From: Bacteroidia bacterium
GTDB taxonomy: Bacteria; Bacteroidota; Bacteroidia; Flavobacteriales; Flavobacteriaceae
Direction: 5' to 3'
Assembly (NCBI GenBank): GCA_030429835.1
Contig: JAUIGC010000009.1
Span: forward strand, 1-43,107
Length of the DNA: 43,107 nt
Shown here: piece after piece, positions 25,067-33,692 of the stretch
How the letters are laid out: every line of letters begins with the position of its first letter
How positions within the stretch are numbered: position 1 is the stretch's first letter
Position numbers and translations under genes: made by a program
Notes under the pieces: generated by a model
What the model was told of the DNA's origin: nothing
The model's database searches: none
What the model saw: only the letters and a program-made list of their open reading frames with translations

Positions 25067-27502
25067 ATGAAGAAAGGTCTAAAATTCTTTTTCACCCATT
25101 TTTTTGTAACCGTTTTTTTTATAATAGTAGCACTAGCGTACTTCCACCCCGTACTTCAAGGGAAGGTTATTTTTCAGAATGATATTGCCCAGTACACCGG
25201 GATGGCCAGGGAACAAAATGATTTCCGTAAAAAAACGGAAACTGAACCCTATTGGACCAATAGTGCATTTGGTGGCATGCCCACCTACCAACTTGGAGCG
25301 AATTATCCCAATAATTACATAAAACAATTAGATAGAATTATTAGATTCTTGCCGCGTCCTGCGGATTATCTGTTTCTGTATTTTATTGGTTTCTATATTT
25401 TACTTTGTTGTCTAAAGGTAGATTTTAAATTGGCCGTCGTTGGGGCACTGGCCTTTGGCTTTTCAACCTACTTGATTATTATCATTGGAGCGGGGCATAA
25501 TGCCAAGGCACACGCATTAGGTTATTTGCCCATTCTTTTAGCGGGTATCGTTCTGGTTTTTAGAAGAAAGTATCTCTGGGGATTTTTGGTAACTGCTTTG
25601 GCGATGGCCCTGGAGATTGTAGCCAACCACTATCAAATGACCTATTACTTTATGTTATTGGTGTTGATTCTGGGAGTAGCTTATTTGGTAGATGCCCTTA
25701 AAAGGAAAGAACTAAAACATTTTTTTATTTCCATAGGTATATTGATAGCCGCCGTTGGGTTGGGTATTGCATCCAATGCCACGAGCCTCATGGCCACAAA
25801 GGAATATGCTGATTGGAGCACCCGTGGAAAAAGTGATTTGACCATAAATCCAGATGGTTCACCCAAGGACAATACTGGAGGTCTTAGCAAGGAGTACATT
25901 ACACAGTGGAGCTATGGCATTGCCGAGTCCTTAAACCTTTTTGTTCCAAGACTTTTTGGTGGGGCTAGCCAAGAGGATTTAGGAGAGGATTCAAAATCAT
26001 TTAAATACCTAATTGATAAGGGATTGCCAAGGTCCAGTGCCTTGGATTTTGTAAGTGGACTTCCTTTATATTGGGGGCAGCAGCCAGGAACTTCGGGCCC
26101 TGCCTATGTTGGCGCTATTATATTTTTCCTATTTATACTTGGTCTTTTTTTGGTGAAGGGCAAACACAAATGGTGGTTACTCTTTGGGGTGTTGCTATCA
26201 CTCATTTTGTCTTGGGGAAAGAATTTCAGTGGCCCCACTAATTTTATGATCGATTATTTTCCGTTGTACGATAAATTCAGGGCGGTATCTTCTATACAGA
26301 TAGTTTTGGAGCTCTGTGCTCCTATTCTGGCCATATTGGCCTTAAAAAAGGTTTTTTCTGATAAAGTAAGCCAAGAGGATAAATTGAAATCCTTAAAGTA
26401 TGCTGGAGGTGTAGTGCTCGGCTTGGGAATTGCTCTGTTTTTGGTAAAAGGAATGTTCGATTTTGTTGGTCCTTCGGATAACAGGTTGCGCATGACCGGA
26501 CTTGAGGAGTTACCGGAGATGTTAAAACTCGATCGTAAGGCGGTTTACACCAGTGACCTTCTTCGGTCATTAATCTATGTTTTGATCACTTTAGGGTTAC
26601 TCTGGTTTTACCTTAAGGGAAAACTCAAGCAAAATTTGGTTGTTTTGGGCATTGGCCTACTTGTGGTTTTTGATTTGGTAGGTGTTAACCTAAGATACGT
26701 CAATGAGAATAACTTCGTTTCCAAAAGAACCATGTTGGAGCCTTTTCAGGCTACGGCTGCGGACAAGGAAATTTTGGAAGATGACGGTGTTTTTAGGGTC
26801 TTTGACCAAACTGATGGTTTTGACTCGGCCAAGACGGCATACTTTCATAATAGCATCACAGGATACCATGCTGCGAAACCAGCAGGCATGCAAGATCTTT
26901 TTGAGTTCCATATTTATAAGGGCAATCTTTCCGTATTCAATATGCTCAATATAAAATATGTCATTAGGCAAGATCAAGAAGGAAACATCTTTCCCATCAA
27001 AAATCCAAATGCTAATGGTAATGCTTGGTTTGTTTCACAATTAAAAAGTGTGAACTCGGCAGATGAGGAAATAATGGCATTGGATAGCCTGAATACCAAG
27101 ACCACAGCAGTTTTTAATTCGGAAAAAGTCAAAAATATCAACAGGTTGGATTATCAGGTAGACTCTACGGCAAGTATCGTTCTAACGGACTATGAGCCCA
27201 ACCACCTTACATATAGGTCCAATAATCCTAATGAAGGGATTGCTGTATTCAGCGAAATGTACTATCCCAATGGTTGGAACGCCTATATCGATGGCAATCT
27301 CACCAACCATTTTAAAGTGGACTATGTTCTGAGAGCCTTGAAAGTTCCAGAAGGGGAACATTCCATAGAATTTAAATTTGAGCCTCAAGTAGTTGCAAAG
27401 GGCAGCAAGATTACCTTGGCAAGTACTATCCTCCTAGGTTTTGTGTTAGTTGGAGGTATAGGATACTCTTTTTGGAAACGAAGAAAGGAGGAAGCATCCT
27501 AA
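25067..27502 (+). CDS. YfhO family multi-pass membrane protein (likely glycosyltransferase C-type)
   Basis: 811 aa. It begins with a membrane helix, then a large loop with FQNDIAQYTGMAREQNDFRK, which contains the acidic residues typical of the first extracytoplasmic loop of GT-C-fold enzymes. About ten more hydrophobic helices follow up to about residue 550 (for example around 115-135, 155-215, 345-375 and 425-465). A soluble C-terminal region of about 230 residues precedes the last helix (GSKITLASTILLGFVLVGGI). YfhO-family proteins act in lipid-linked or teichoic-acid sugar transfer in Gram-positives; the Bacteroidota role is unclear. The stop overlaps the next start by one base, so it is coupled to the glycosyltransferase and flippase genes. 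Confidence 0.9.
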   Translation: MKKGLKFFFTHFFVTVFFIIVALAYFHPVLQGKVIFQNDIAQYTGMAREQNDFRKKTETEPYWTNSAFGGMPTYQLGANYPNNYIKQLDRIIRFLPRPADYLFLYFIGFYILLCCLKVDFKLAVVGALAFGFSTYLIIIIGAGHNAKAHALGYLPILLAGIVLVFRRKYLWGFLVTALAMALEIVANHYQMTYYFMLLVLILGVAYLVDALKRKELKHFFISIGILIAAVGLGIASNATSLMATKEYADWSTRGKSDLTINPDGSPKDNTGGLSKEYITQWSYGIAESLNLFVPRLFGGASQEDLGEDSKSFKYLIDKGLPRSSALDFVSGLPLYWGQQPGTSGPAYVGAIIFFLFILGLFLVKGKHKWWLLFGVLLSLILSWGKNFSGPTNFMIDYFPLYDKFRAVSSIQIVLELCAPILAILALKKVFSDKVSQEDKLKSLKYAGGVVLGLGIALFLVKGMFDFVGPSDNRLRMTGLEELPEMLKLDRKAVYTSDLLRSLIYVLITLGLLWFYLKGKLKQNLVVLGIGLLVVFDLVGVNLRYVNENNFVSKRTMLEPFQATAADKEILEDDGVFRVFDQTDGFDSAKTAYFHNSITGYHAAKPAGMQDLFEFHIYKGNLSVFNMLNIKYVIRQDQEGNIFPIKNPNANGNAWFVSQLKSVNSADEEIMALDSLNTKTTAVFNSEKVKNINRLDYQVDSTASIVLTDYEPNHLTYRSNNPNEGIAVFSEMYYPNGWNAYIDGNLTNHFKVDYVLRALKVPEGEHSIEFKFEPQVVAKGSKITLASTILLGFVLVGGIGYSFWKRRKEEAS

Positions 27503-28773
27503 TGAAAAAAGTTCTGGTCATCACGTATTACTGGCCGCCTGCTGGTGGTCCCGGAGTACAACGGTGGCTAAAATTTGTAAAGTATCTGCCTGACTTTGAT
27601 GTAAACCCTATTGTTTATGTTCCCGAGAATCCACATTATCCTTTAACCGATGATTCATTGATGGATGAGGTTCCCAAGGATATTAAATGTTATAAAAAAC
27701 CTATTTTTGAACCTTACGGACTTGCCAGTTTTTTATCAGGGAAAAAGACAAAAAGAATAAGTGCCGGAGTTATCACTCCAAAAAATCAGTCACTGTTAGA
27801 GCGACTCATGCTTTGGGTTAGGGGAAACCTCTTTATTCCTGATGCCCGTAAGTTTTGGGTAAAACCATCGGTCCGTTTTTTAGGCAATATTTTGAGGGAT
27901 GAAGGTATTGATACCGTCATTACTACCGGACCCCCACATAGTTTGCATTTAATCGGACTCAAGTTAAAGCAAGTGCATAATGTTCAGTGGGTAGCGGATT
28001 TCAGAGATCCATGGACCTCCATAGGATATCATAAAAAACTTAAGTTGTCCTCTGTTTCACAAAGACAACATAAGCAACTAGAACGGAAGGTTTTGAACAC
28101 GGCCGATAAGATTGTAGTTACGAGTAAGACCACTAAACACGAGTTTGAACAAATTACTTCCAAGCCGATCAAAGTCATAACCAATGGATATGATTTACCT
28201 GAAAGTACATCAGCTTCATTGGATAAAAAGTTCACCATTTCCCATATAGGCTCCATGCTGACGGATAGAAACCCGATTAATTTGTGGAAGGTACTACGTG
28301 AATTGGTGCGTGATAATCCTGATTTTAAATCGTCTTTGGAATTAAATTTTGTTGGGGTTGTTGGAGAAAATATTCTTAATTCGATAAAAGAATATGGACT
28401 TGAAAAACATGTAAATGTCATAGGGTATCTACCTCATGATCAAGCCGTGGAATATCAGTTAAAATCCCAAATATTACTTTTGGTAGAAATTGATTCCCAG
28501 GAAACTGTTGGAATCATTCCTGGAAAGTTTTTTGAATATCTGTGGGCCAAGAGGCCTATTTTGGGAATTGGCCCATCTGGATGGGAAGTTGCTGATATGA
28601 TCACGGAAACGAAATCGGGCAAAGTCTTTGATTACACGGCACATTCCGAACTTAAAAATGTAATTTTAAATTGGTTTGAATCCTATAAGGGCCAATCCTT
28701 GACCATATCGTCCCAACATATTGAAAAATATAGTAGACAGGAGCTTACTAGGCAATTAGCAGAATATATTTAA
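27502..28773 (+). CDS. GT4-type glycosyltransferase
   Basis: 423 aa from the ATG at 27502-27504, which overlaps the yfhO stop (TAATG). A GGAGG-like run lies 11 bases upstream, one of the few Shine-Dalgarno-like sites here. A longer in-frame start inside yfhO is rejected. The N-terminal Rossmann half opens with VLVITYYWPPAGGPGVQRW, the typical GT4 donor/acceptor loop, and VADFRDPW closes it. The C-terminal half contains FTISHIGSMLTDRNP, GYLPHDQAVEYQ and a FFEYLWAKRPILGIG nucleotide-sugar region. It is predicted to transfer a sugar to a lipid-linked or polysaccharide acceptor at the cytoplasmic face of the inner membrane. It is coupled to a downstream flippase, which suggests glycan assembly. 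Confidence 0.9.
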   Translation: MKKVLVITYYWPPAGGPGVQRWLKFVKYLPDFDVNPIVYVPENPHYPLTDDSLMDEVPKDIKCYKKPIFEPYGLASFLSGKKTKRISAGVITPKNQSLLERLMLWVRGNLFIPDARKFWVKPSVRFLGNILRDEGIDTVITTGPPHSLHLIGLKLKQVHNVQWVADFRDPWTSIGYHKKLKLSSVSQRQHKQLERKVLNTADKIVVTSKTTKHEFEQITSKPIKVITNGYDLPESTSASLDKKFTISHIGSMLTDRNPINLWKVLRELVRDNPDFKSSLELNFVGVVGENILNSIKEYGLEKHVNVIGYLPHDQAVEYQLKSQILLLVEIDSQETVGIIPGKFFEYLWAKRPILGIGPSGWEVADMITETKSGKVFDYTAHSELKNVILNWFESYKGQSLTISSQHIEKYSRQELTRQLAEYI

Positions 28774-30230
28774 TGGGAATCGTACTTAAACAATCCTTGA
28801 ATAATACCATAGTCACCTACTTGGGTTTTGCTATAGGTGCCATTAACACCTTGTTTCTTTATACCAATTTCATGCAAGCGGATAATTATGGACTTGTTCA
28901 AGTTATTCTTTCCGTATCCGCGGTCCTAATGCCTATTTTGGCATTTGGTGTTCCTAATAGTCTTGTGAAGTTCTATAGTAGTTTTAGTGCGAAAGGAGAG
29001 CAGGATAGGTTCTTGACCATGATGCTTTTTTTGCCGCTTATTTTTATAGTTCCGTTGGCCTTGCTGAGCTATTTCGCCAATGAGACTATTGGAAATCTTT
29101 TATCCAAGGAAAACCAAGTTGTTAGGAATTACGTTTGGCATATTTTTATTATAGGTATGGCCATGGCATACTTCGAAGTATTTTACGCTTGGGCAAGGGT
29201 TGGGATGAAATCCGTATTTGGTAATTTTCTAAAAGAAATCTTCTGTAGGATAGGGCAGACTTTGTTATTGATATTGCTATGGTTTAAGGTCATTGACATT
29301 CCGTTTTTTATAAATGCCCTAGTGGGTTTTTATCTGATAAGGACCGCTCTAATGAAAATATATGCCTATAAACTTCGATTCCCCAAATTGTTATTCAAAC
29401 TACCGGTCAATTGGGTTGATATTCTGAAATATAGTGCTTTGATTATTCTGGGAGGGTCAACGGCCATTGTTCTTATGGAGGTCGATAAAGTGATGCTGAA
29501 CAATTATTTACCTATTGAGAACGTAGCATACTACGCCGTTGCCGGATTCATGGCTACGGTAATTGCCGTTCCCGCCCGAGCCATGCATCAAATAACTTAT
29601 CCAATGACCGCAGAGTATATCAATAAGAAAGATAAGGGCTCATTGGAGGTGTTGTATAAAAAGAGTTCCTTAACCCTGTTTATCGTATCTGCAATTTTAT
29701 TAGTTCTCATTATGCTGAATCTGAATGACTTGTATAAATTGTTGCCCAACTCTTATGAGGATGGGTTTACCATAGTTTTGTGGGTAGGATTGGCCAAAGT
29801 ATATGATTCCCTTTTGGGGAATAATAACTCCATATTATACAACTCCAATTATTATCAATCGATTTTATTCTTTGGTGTTTTATTGGCTTTAATGGCCATT
29901 GGTTTTAACCTATGGCTAATACCTGCTTATGGATTAAATGGTGCGGCCATAGCCAGTTTTTCGGCCTTTTTTATATATAACACCCTAAAGTTGTATTATG
30001 TAAAGTCGAAATTTGGCATTCAGCCTTTTACAAATGAGACTTTCAAGGTCTTGGTCTTGGTCATCATTCTTAGTGCATTGTTCTATCTTGTTGAATTTCC
30101 CTTTCACCCTTTAGTCAATATAGGCTTAAAGAGTTTTTTGATTGGGGTAATTTATATATTGACCATATATAAACTAAGGATATCCGAAGATGTACAATGG
30201 GTGCTTGGAAAATTTTTCGGAAAAAGATAA
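28773..30230 (+). CDS. Polysaccharide flippase (Wzx/MATE-type membrane protein)
   Basis: 485 aa with about 12-14 hydrophobic helices and short loops, typical of the oligosaccharide flippase (MVF/PST) families. The first helix region is NTIVTYLGFAIGAINTLFLY, and the central VDKVMLNNYLP segment matches the usual conserved loop (family pattern DxxMLxxYL). The start overlaps the preceding glycosyltransferase stop by one base (TAATG). It probably flips a lipid-linked oligosaccharide across the inner membrane. It ends 10 bases before the convergent permease gene, and I see no terminator in that gap. Confidence 0.92.
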   Translation: MGIVLKQSLNNTIVTYLGFAIGAINTLFLYTNFMQADNYGLVQVILSVSAVLMPILAFGVPNSLVKFYSSFSAKGEQDRFLTMMLFLPLIFIVPLALLSYFANETIGNLLSKENQVVRNYVWHIFIIGMAMAYFEVFYAWARVGMKSVFGNFLKEIFCRIGQTLLLILLWFKVIDIPFFINALVGFYLIRTALMKIYAYKLRFPKLLFKLPVNWVDILKYSALIILGGSTAIVLMEVDKVMLNNYLPIENVAYYAVAGFMATVIAVPARAMHQITYPMTAEYINKKDKGSLEVLYKKSSLTLFIVSAILLVLIMLNLNDLYKLLPNSYEDGFTIVLWVGLAKVYDSLLGNNNSILYNSNYYQSILFFGVLLALMAIGFNLWLIPAYGLNGAAIASFSAFFIYNTLKLYYVKSKFGIQPFTNETFKVLVLVIILSALFYLVEFPFHPLVNIGLKSFLIGVIYILTIYKLRISEDVQWVLGKFFGKR

Positions 30231-30240
30231 CAACTGTTGA

Positions 30241-31272
30241 CTATAGCTTTTTGACATCATCTGATTTGCGAAGCCCGTATTGCCGTTTATAAATTTTTAT
30301 AACGACCAAGAAAAGATTGATGATCAAAGGTCCGAAAATCAATCCTACAAAACCAAAAAGAGGTATCCCTACAATTACTCCAATTAATGTAATGAGGGGG
30401 TGAGTACTGTCCAATTTCTGTAGTAGAAACAACCTAATGAGATTGTCCGTAGAACCTACTACGACCAGCCCATATATAAGAATGCCCCACGCCTGAAATT
30501 CATTTCCACTGGCCATACTTAGGACAAATACGGGAAATATACCTAAGAAAGTCCCTATGAATGGAACCATAGATCCTATGGTAACAATGACAAACCAAAA
30601 AAATGGGTTTTCAATACCGAAAATAAAAAAGCCGATTAATGCGATAATACCTTGGGCTATGGCCACCAAGGGTATGGCTATGGCATTTGAGCTGACTACA
30701 TGATCTATCTCCTCGCCCAAAATCATCAGTGTTTTTTTGCTTAATGGGATATATTCCATAAGGGAATCCTGCATATTATTGGAGTTCTTGAGCATGAAAT
30801 ATAGAATGATAAGTAGAACACCTAAAGAAATAAAAATATTTACCGTACCACTGGCAAAACCAGAAAGATTATTGGTTATCCACGAAGAAGCTTGTTCAGG
30901 ATCAATGGCAGAGGAAATATCGTAACCTATATGTTTTTCCAAAAGAAAAACCTGTTCCTTAAAAGCACTTGTAACCTGTTCAGACTTATCGGCTAAATTA
31001 CCTATTTCCGAACCGAGCATTAAAACAGCTCCTGAAAGGGGAATACAAATGCCAATAAACGCTGCAAAGATTAGTAGCATGGCCGCCCAGGTTTCCCGCC
31101 ATCCTTTTTTAAGAAGTTTAAACATCCACTTTCGTAATACGACGTACAACGTTAAAGCTCCAAGAACTCCAGAAATATAAGGAAGCATATAAACAACAAC
31201 GAGCCCACCTAAAAATAAAATCAGTGAAATCAGAACAAGTTGTCTTATTAACTTAGGATTTATTCTTTTCAA
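30241..31272 (-). CDS. AI-2E family transporter (PerM/TqsA type)
   Basis: 343 aa, with about seven to eight membrane helices and the large soluble segment between helices 3 and 4 (about residues 90-140). The end of the family signature is seen in PFIGTFLGIFPVFVL and STHPLITLIGVIVGIPLFGFVGLIFGPL. Members export signalling molecules or ions; the substrate is not predictable from sequence. The first possible start is a TTG at 31272-31270, because a TAA codon precedes it directly in frame and the next ATG would remove part of the first helix. Convergent with the flippase and divergent from the pseudouridine synthase. Confidence 0.88.
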   Translation of the reverse strand: MKRINPKLIRQLVLISLILFLGGLVVVYMLPYISGVLGALTLYVVLRKWMFKLLKKGWRETWAAMLLIFAAFIGICIPLSGAVLMLGSEIGNLADKSEQVTSAFKEQVFLLEKHIGYDISSAIDPEQASSWITNNLSGFASGTVNIFISLGVLLIILYFMLKNSNNMQDSLMEYIPLSKKTLMILGEEIDHVVSSNAIAIPLVAIAQGIIALIGFFIFGIENPFFWFVIVTIGSMVPFIGTFLGIFPVFVLSMASGNEFQAWGILIYGLVVVGSTDNLIRLFLLQKLDSTHPLITLIGVIVGIPLFGFVGLIFGPLIINLFLVVIKIYKRQYGLRKSDDVKKL

Positions 31273-31347
31273 TTATGTTTGTAATAGGGGTTAGTAATGC
31301 TTGTAAACTACCTTAAATCACTGTAATTTGTTAATTCACATGAATAA

Positions 31348-31368
31348 ATAAGTAATCGTATTACTTAT
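31348..31368. promoter_or_regulatory. Perfect 9-bp inverted repeat in a divergent intergenic region
   Basis: ATAAGTAAT (31348-31356) and ATTACTTAT (31360-31368) are separated by CGT. The site lies 24 bases before the TTG start of the pseudouridine synthase and 75 bases from the permease start. It is not followed by a T-run, so a dimeric-regulator operator is more likely than a terminator. Confidence 0.5.
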
Positions 31369-31392
31369 CAAATAAATATCATAAAAATAAGG

Positions 31393-32262
31393 TTGACCAT
31401 TATAGAAACGCACATAGTTCCGAAGAAAGTTTCTGTTTCAAGACTACAGGAATATGGTGTTGGTATATTCTTTAACCTTCCAACCAAGTCCGCTTTGAAA
31501 AAGGCAATTGGTAAAAATTTAATTATGGTTAATGGTAAAATTGCAACAACCGCAACCTTTATTCAAGGAGGTGAGACCATTAATCTAAAAGAATTTCCAA
31601 AAAAGGAAAGCAAGAAAAAATTACAGCTTCCTTTGGAAATCATTTTTGAAGATGATCATTTGGCCGTAGTAGCTAAACCACCGGGAATTTTGGTCAGTGG
31701 AAATGGTTTTAGGACCATAGCCAATGCCTTGCTCCAAAACTTAAAAAGGAGCATAGAGCCCGATGCCATAATTCCCAAACCTGTTCATAGATTGGATTAT
31801 CCTACAACGGGACTGTTGTTGATTGGAAAAACGGCCAGCAGTATGGTTAATTTGGGAAATCAATTTAAAAAAAGACAAATAGCTAAAACATACTATGCCG
31901 TTACTATTGGAGCCATGGAAGCAATGGGTACCTTAAACTCGCCTATCGATGGCAAGGATTCAGTTTCCCATTATGAGGTTATACGTACAGTAATATCCAA
32001 TCGATTTACGTTTCTTAATTTGGTAAAATTAACTCCAATGACAGGCAGAAGACATCAACTTAGAAAACATTTACAAAGTATAGGTAATCCTATTTTAGGG
32101 GATGCTCTTTATACTCCTTCACTTTTCCAATTGAAGGGTAAAGGTTTGTACCTCCATGCAGCCGTTATGGAATTTGACCACCCAAGGACTCAAGAACGAA
32201 TGCAAATTAAATATGCACTGCCCAAGAAGTTTTCAAAAATTTTTGGGGAAGAACCTTTGTAA
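31393..32262 (+). CDS. RluA family pseudouridine synthase
   Basis: 289 aa starting at TTG (31393); the frame is open upstream to 31348 but contains no ATG. The N-terminal segment (about residues 1-70) resembles an S4-type RNA-binding domain (VSRLQEYGVGIFFNLPTKSA, then KNLIMVNGKIATTA). The catalytic domain contains IIFEDDHLAVVAKPPGILVSG and the signature HRLDYPTTGLLLIGK with the nucleophilic Asp. The TGRRHQLRKHLQSIGNPILGD motif near residue 220 is also intact. It converts uridine to pseudouridine in rRNA or tRNA; the target site is unknown. Single gene, with a palindromic site upstream. Confidence 0.93.
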   Translation: MTIIETHIVPKKVSVSRLQEYGVGIFFNLPTKSALKKAIGKNLIMVNGKIATTATFIQGGETINLKEFPKKESKKKLQLPLEIIFEDDHLAVVAKPPGILVSGNGFRTIANALLQNLKRSIEPDAIIPKPVHRLDYPTTGLLLIGKTASSMVNLGNQFKKRQIAKTYYAVTIGAMEAMGTLNSPIDGKDSVSHYEVIRTVISNRFTFLNLVKLTPMTGRRHQLRKHLQSIGNPILGDALYTPSLFQLKGKGLYLHAAVMEFDHPRTQERMQIKYALPKKFSKIFGEEPL

Positions 32263-32273
32263 TTTTACGGAAC

Positions 32274-32310
32274 AAAAAAGCCCCGCAGTGAACGTATTCA
32301 CTACAGGGCT
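32274..32310 (-). terminator. Intrinsic terminator for the basic secreted protein gene
   Basis: On the minus strand AGCCCTGTAGTGAA pairs fully (with GU wobbles) to TTCACTGCGGGGCT around a TACG tetraloop, followed by six T. The plus strand has no T-run after the stem, so it acts for the minus-strand gene ending at 32347. Confidence 0.85.
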
Positions 32311-32346
32311 AAACAACTAACCAACCTAAAAACTAACTTTTATTTT

Positions 32347-33546
32347 TTAATTACTTCTTCTAGATGCAGATCGGGAGCTACTGCTTCTTGTGCTGCTTCT
32401 AGAAGGAGCCTTACTTACTGATCTTGAACTGCTACTTCTGCTTACCGTACTACGCTGTGTTGATGGAGCCTTAGTAACGGACCTCTTTACAGTCCTTTGA
32501 GTAACCGCATTTCCACCACGTTCGGCTGAACGTGCATTATTTGGTTTTTTGTATGTGGTCGTACTTCTTGTTACGGTAGTACTTCTTGGCGTTTTGGTTA
32601 CTTCACGTTTGCTAACAACAGTTCTTTTGTCATTACCTCTAACGACATTACCGTTACTTCTTCTAACTGTGGTTGGGCTACTCCGGTTTACCGAGTTAGA
32701 CCTTCTAATATTGTTATTGTCTGTTTTTCTTCCATTTTGGGTAGTAGCTACCCGTCTATCGGATTTAAAATCCTCGCTTCTTCTGGCCGTATTATTATTG
32801 GAACGCAGGCCATCGTTATCTCTATAGCTTTTACTTTTATTGCCTCTATAGGAATTATCCCTTACAGCGACCCTATTATCGTTTCTATAAATATTGGCTC
32901 TTTCCCTTCTTACCTTATTGTATCTATGCTCCCTGCCAATTTTAACATAAGCTCTTCGTGTATTATACCTATACGGTCTATAATATGTATATCTGATTGG
33001 CGTATAATACCTTCTGTAAGGTCTATTGAACACTAATGAGAATCCTATAGCTGGTCTAATAAACCATCTGTGAAACGGACGGTATACATAATGTCTGTTA
33101 TAAATATTTATGAAACCGGTATGGTAGTCATAGAAACCTCTGTTATCATAGAACACGTACATACCACCTACACTGCGAACCCTATTATTTCTATATCTGA
33201 TATCCACATCGCCTATTTGGGTAACACGACCGTAATAGTCATAAAATATAGGAACGTTCTCTACTTGTATAACCGCACCGTAATCATCATACTGCGCATA
33301 TGGACTATAATCATAACCTGAGTTGAAAGTTATCCCGTTTCTTCTACCCGTAACATAGTCTTCTATATAGAAGTCAAATTCTCCATCAGGATATACTGAA
33401 AACGTAATGCCATTTTCAACAAAAATAAATGAGTTGTTGTACCTATAAGCATTGCGTGTTGCAACCTTATCTTCTACCGTACTGTTGGCCATGGCACCCG
33501 TTGTGCCCAAAATCATCGCCGTAAAAAGGAGTACTAAATTTTTCAT
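32347..33546 (-). CDS. Secreted Tyr/Arg-rich protein with Ser/Arg/Thr-rich tail
   Basis: 399 aa with a signal peptide (about residues 1-21, ending AMANS). Residues 25-140 form a beta-rich, aromatic domain with repeated Y-D-x-Y-G / Y-x-N-R turns (for example YYGRVTQIGDVDIRYRNNRV). Residues 140-215 are extremely rich in Tyr and Arg. The last 180 or so residues are low complexity, full of R-S, R-x-N and T-V-x-R-S units and very basic. The protein should be exported and could bind acidic polymers such as polysaccharide or DNA, though this is inference from charge. I recognise no named domain. A strong terminator follows, and the 5' leader can fold over the start codon. Confidence 0.72.
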   Translation of the reverse strand: MKNLVLLFTAMILGTTGAMANSTVEDKVATRNAYRYNNSFIFVENGITFSVYPDGEFDFYIEDYVTGRRNGITFNSGYDYSPYAQYDDYGAVIQVENVPIFYDYYGRVTQIGDVDIRYRNNRVRSVGGMYVFYDNRGFYDYHTGFINIYNRHYVYRPFHRWFIRPAIGFSLVFNRPYRRYYTPIRYTYYRPYRYNTRRAYVKIGREHRYNKVRRERANIYRNDNRVAVRDNSYRGNKSKSYRDNDGLRSNNNTARRSEDFKSDRRVATTQNGRKTDNNNIRRSNSVNRSSPTTVRRSNGNVVRGNDKRTVVSKREVTKTPRSTTVTRSTTTYKKPNNARSAERGGNAVTQRTVKRSVTKAPSTQRSTVSRSSSSRSVSKAPSRSSTRSSSSRSASRRSN

Positions 33547-33547
33547 G

Positions 33548-33595
33548 ATATAAGGTTTTAAATTCCAAGTGCAACTATTTACACTCGCCTTATAT
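33548..33595 (-). promoter_or_regulatory. 5' leader hairpin ending one base before the start codon
   Basis: On the minus strand ATATAAGG (33595-33588) and CCTTATAT (33555-33548) can pair, with a smaller GAGTG/CACTT stem inside. The 3' arm ends one base before the ATG, so folding could mask the ribosome entry site. Confidence 0.4.
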
Positions 33596-33692
33596 AAAAC
33601 AAACAGCGTGCCAAAAATGAAATACTTTATTTAAGTAACTAATATTCAATTATTTAAATAATAATATTTTCTTGGGAAAATGGAATTTTGGA

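Noticed and set aside
27472-27501. Longer start for the glycosyltransferase inside yfhO
   Set aside because: The added ten residues are the C-terminal codons of yfhO read in another frame; the TAATG start gives the standard GT4 N-terminus.
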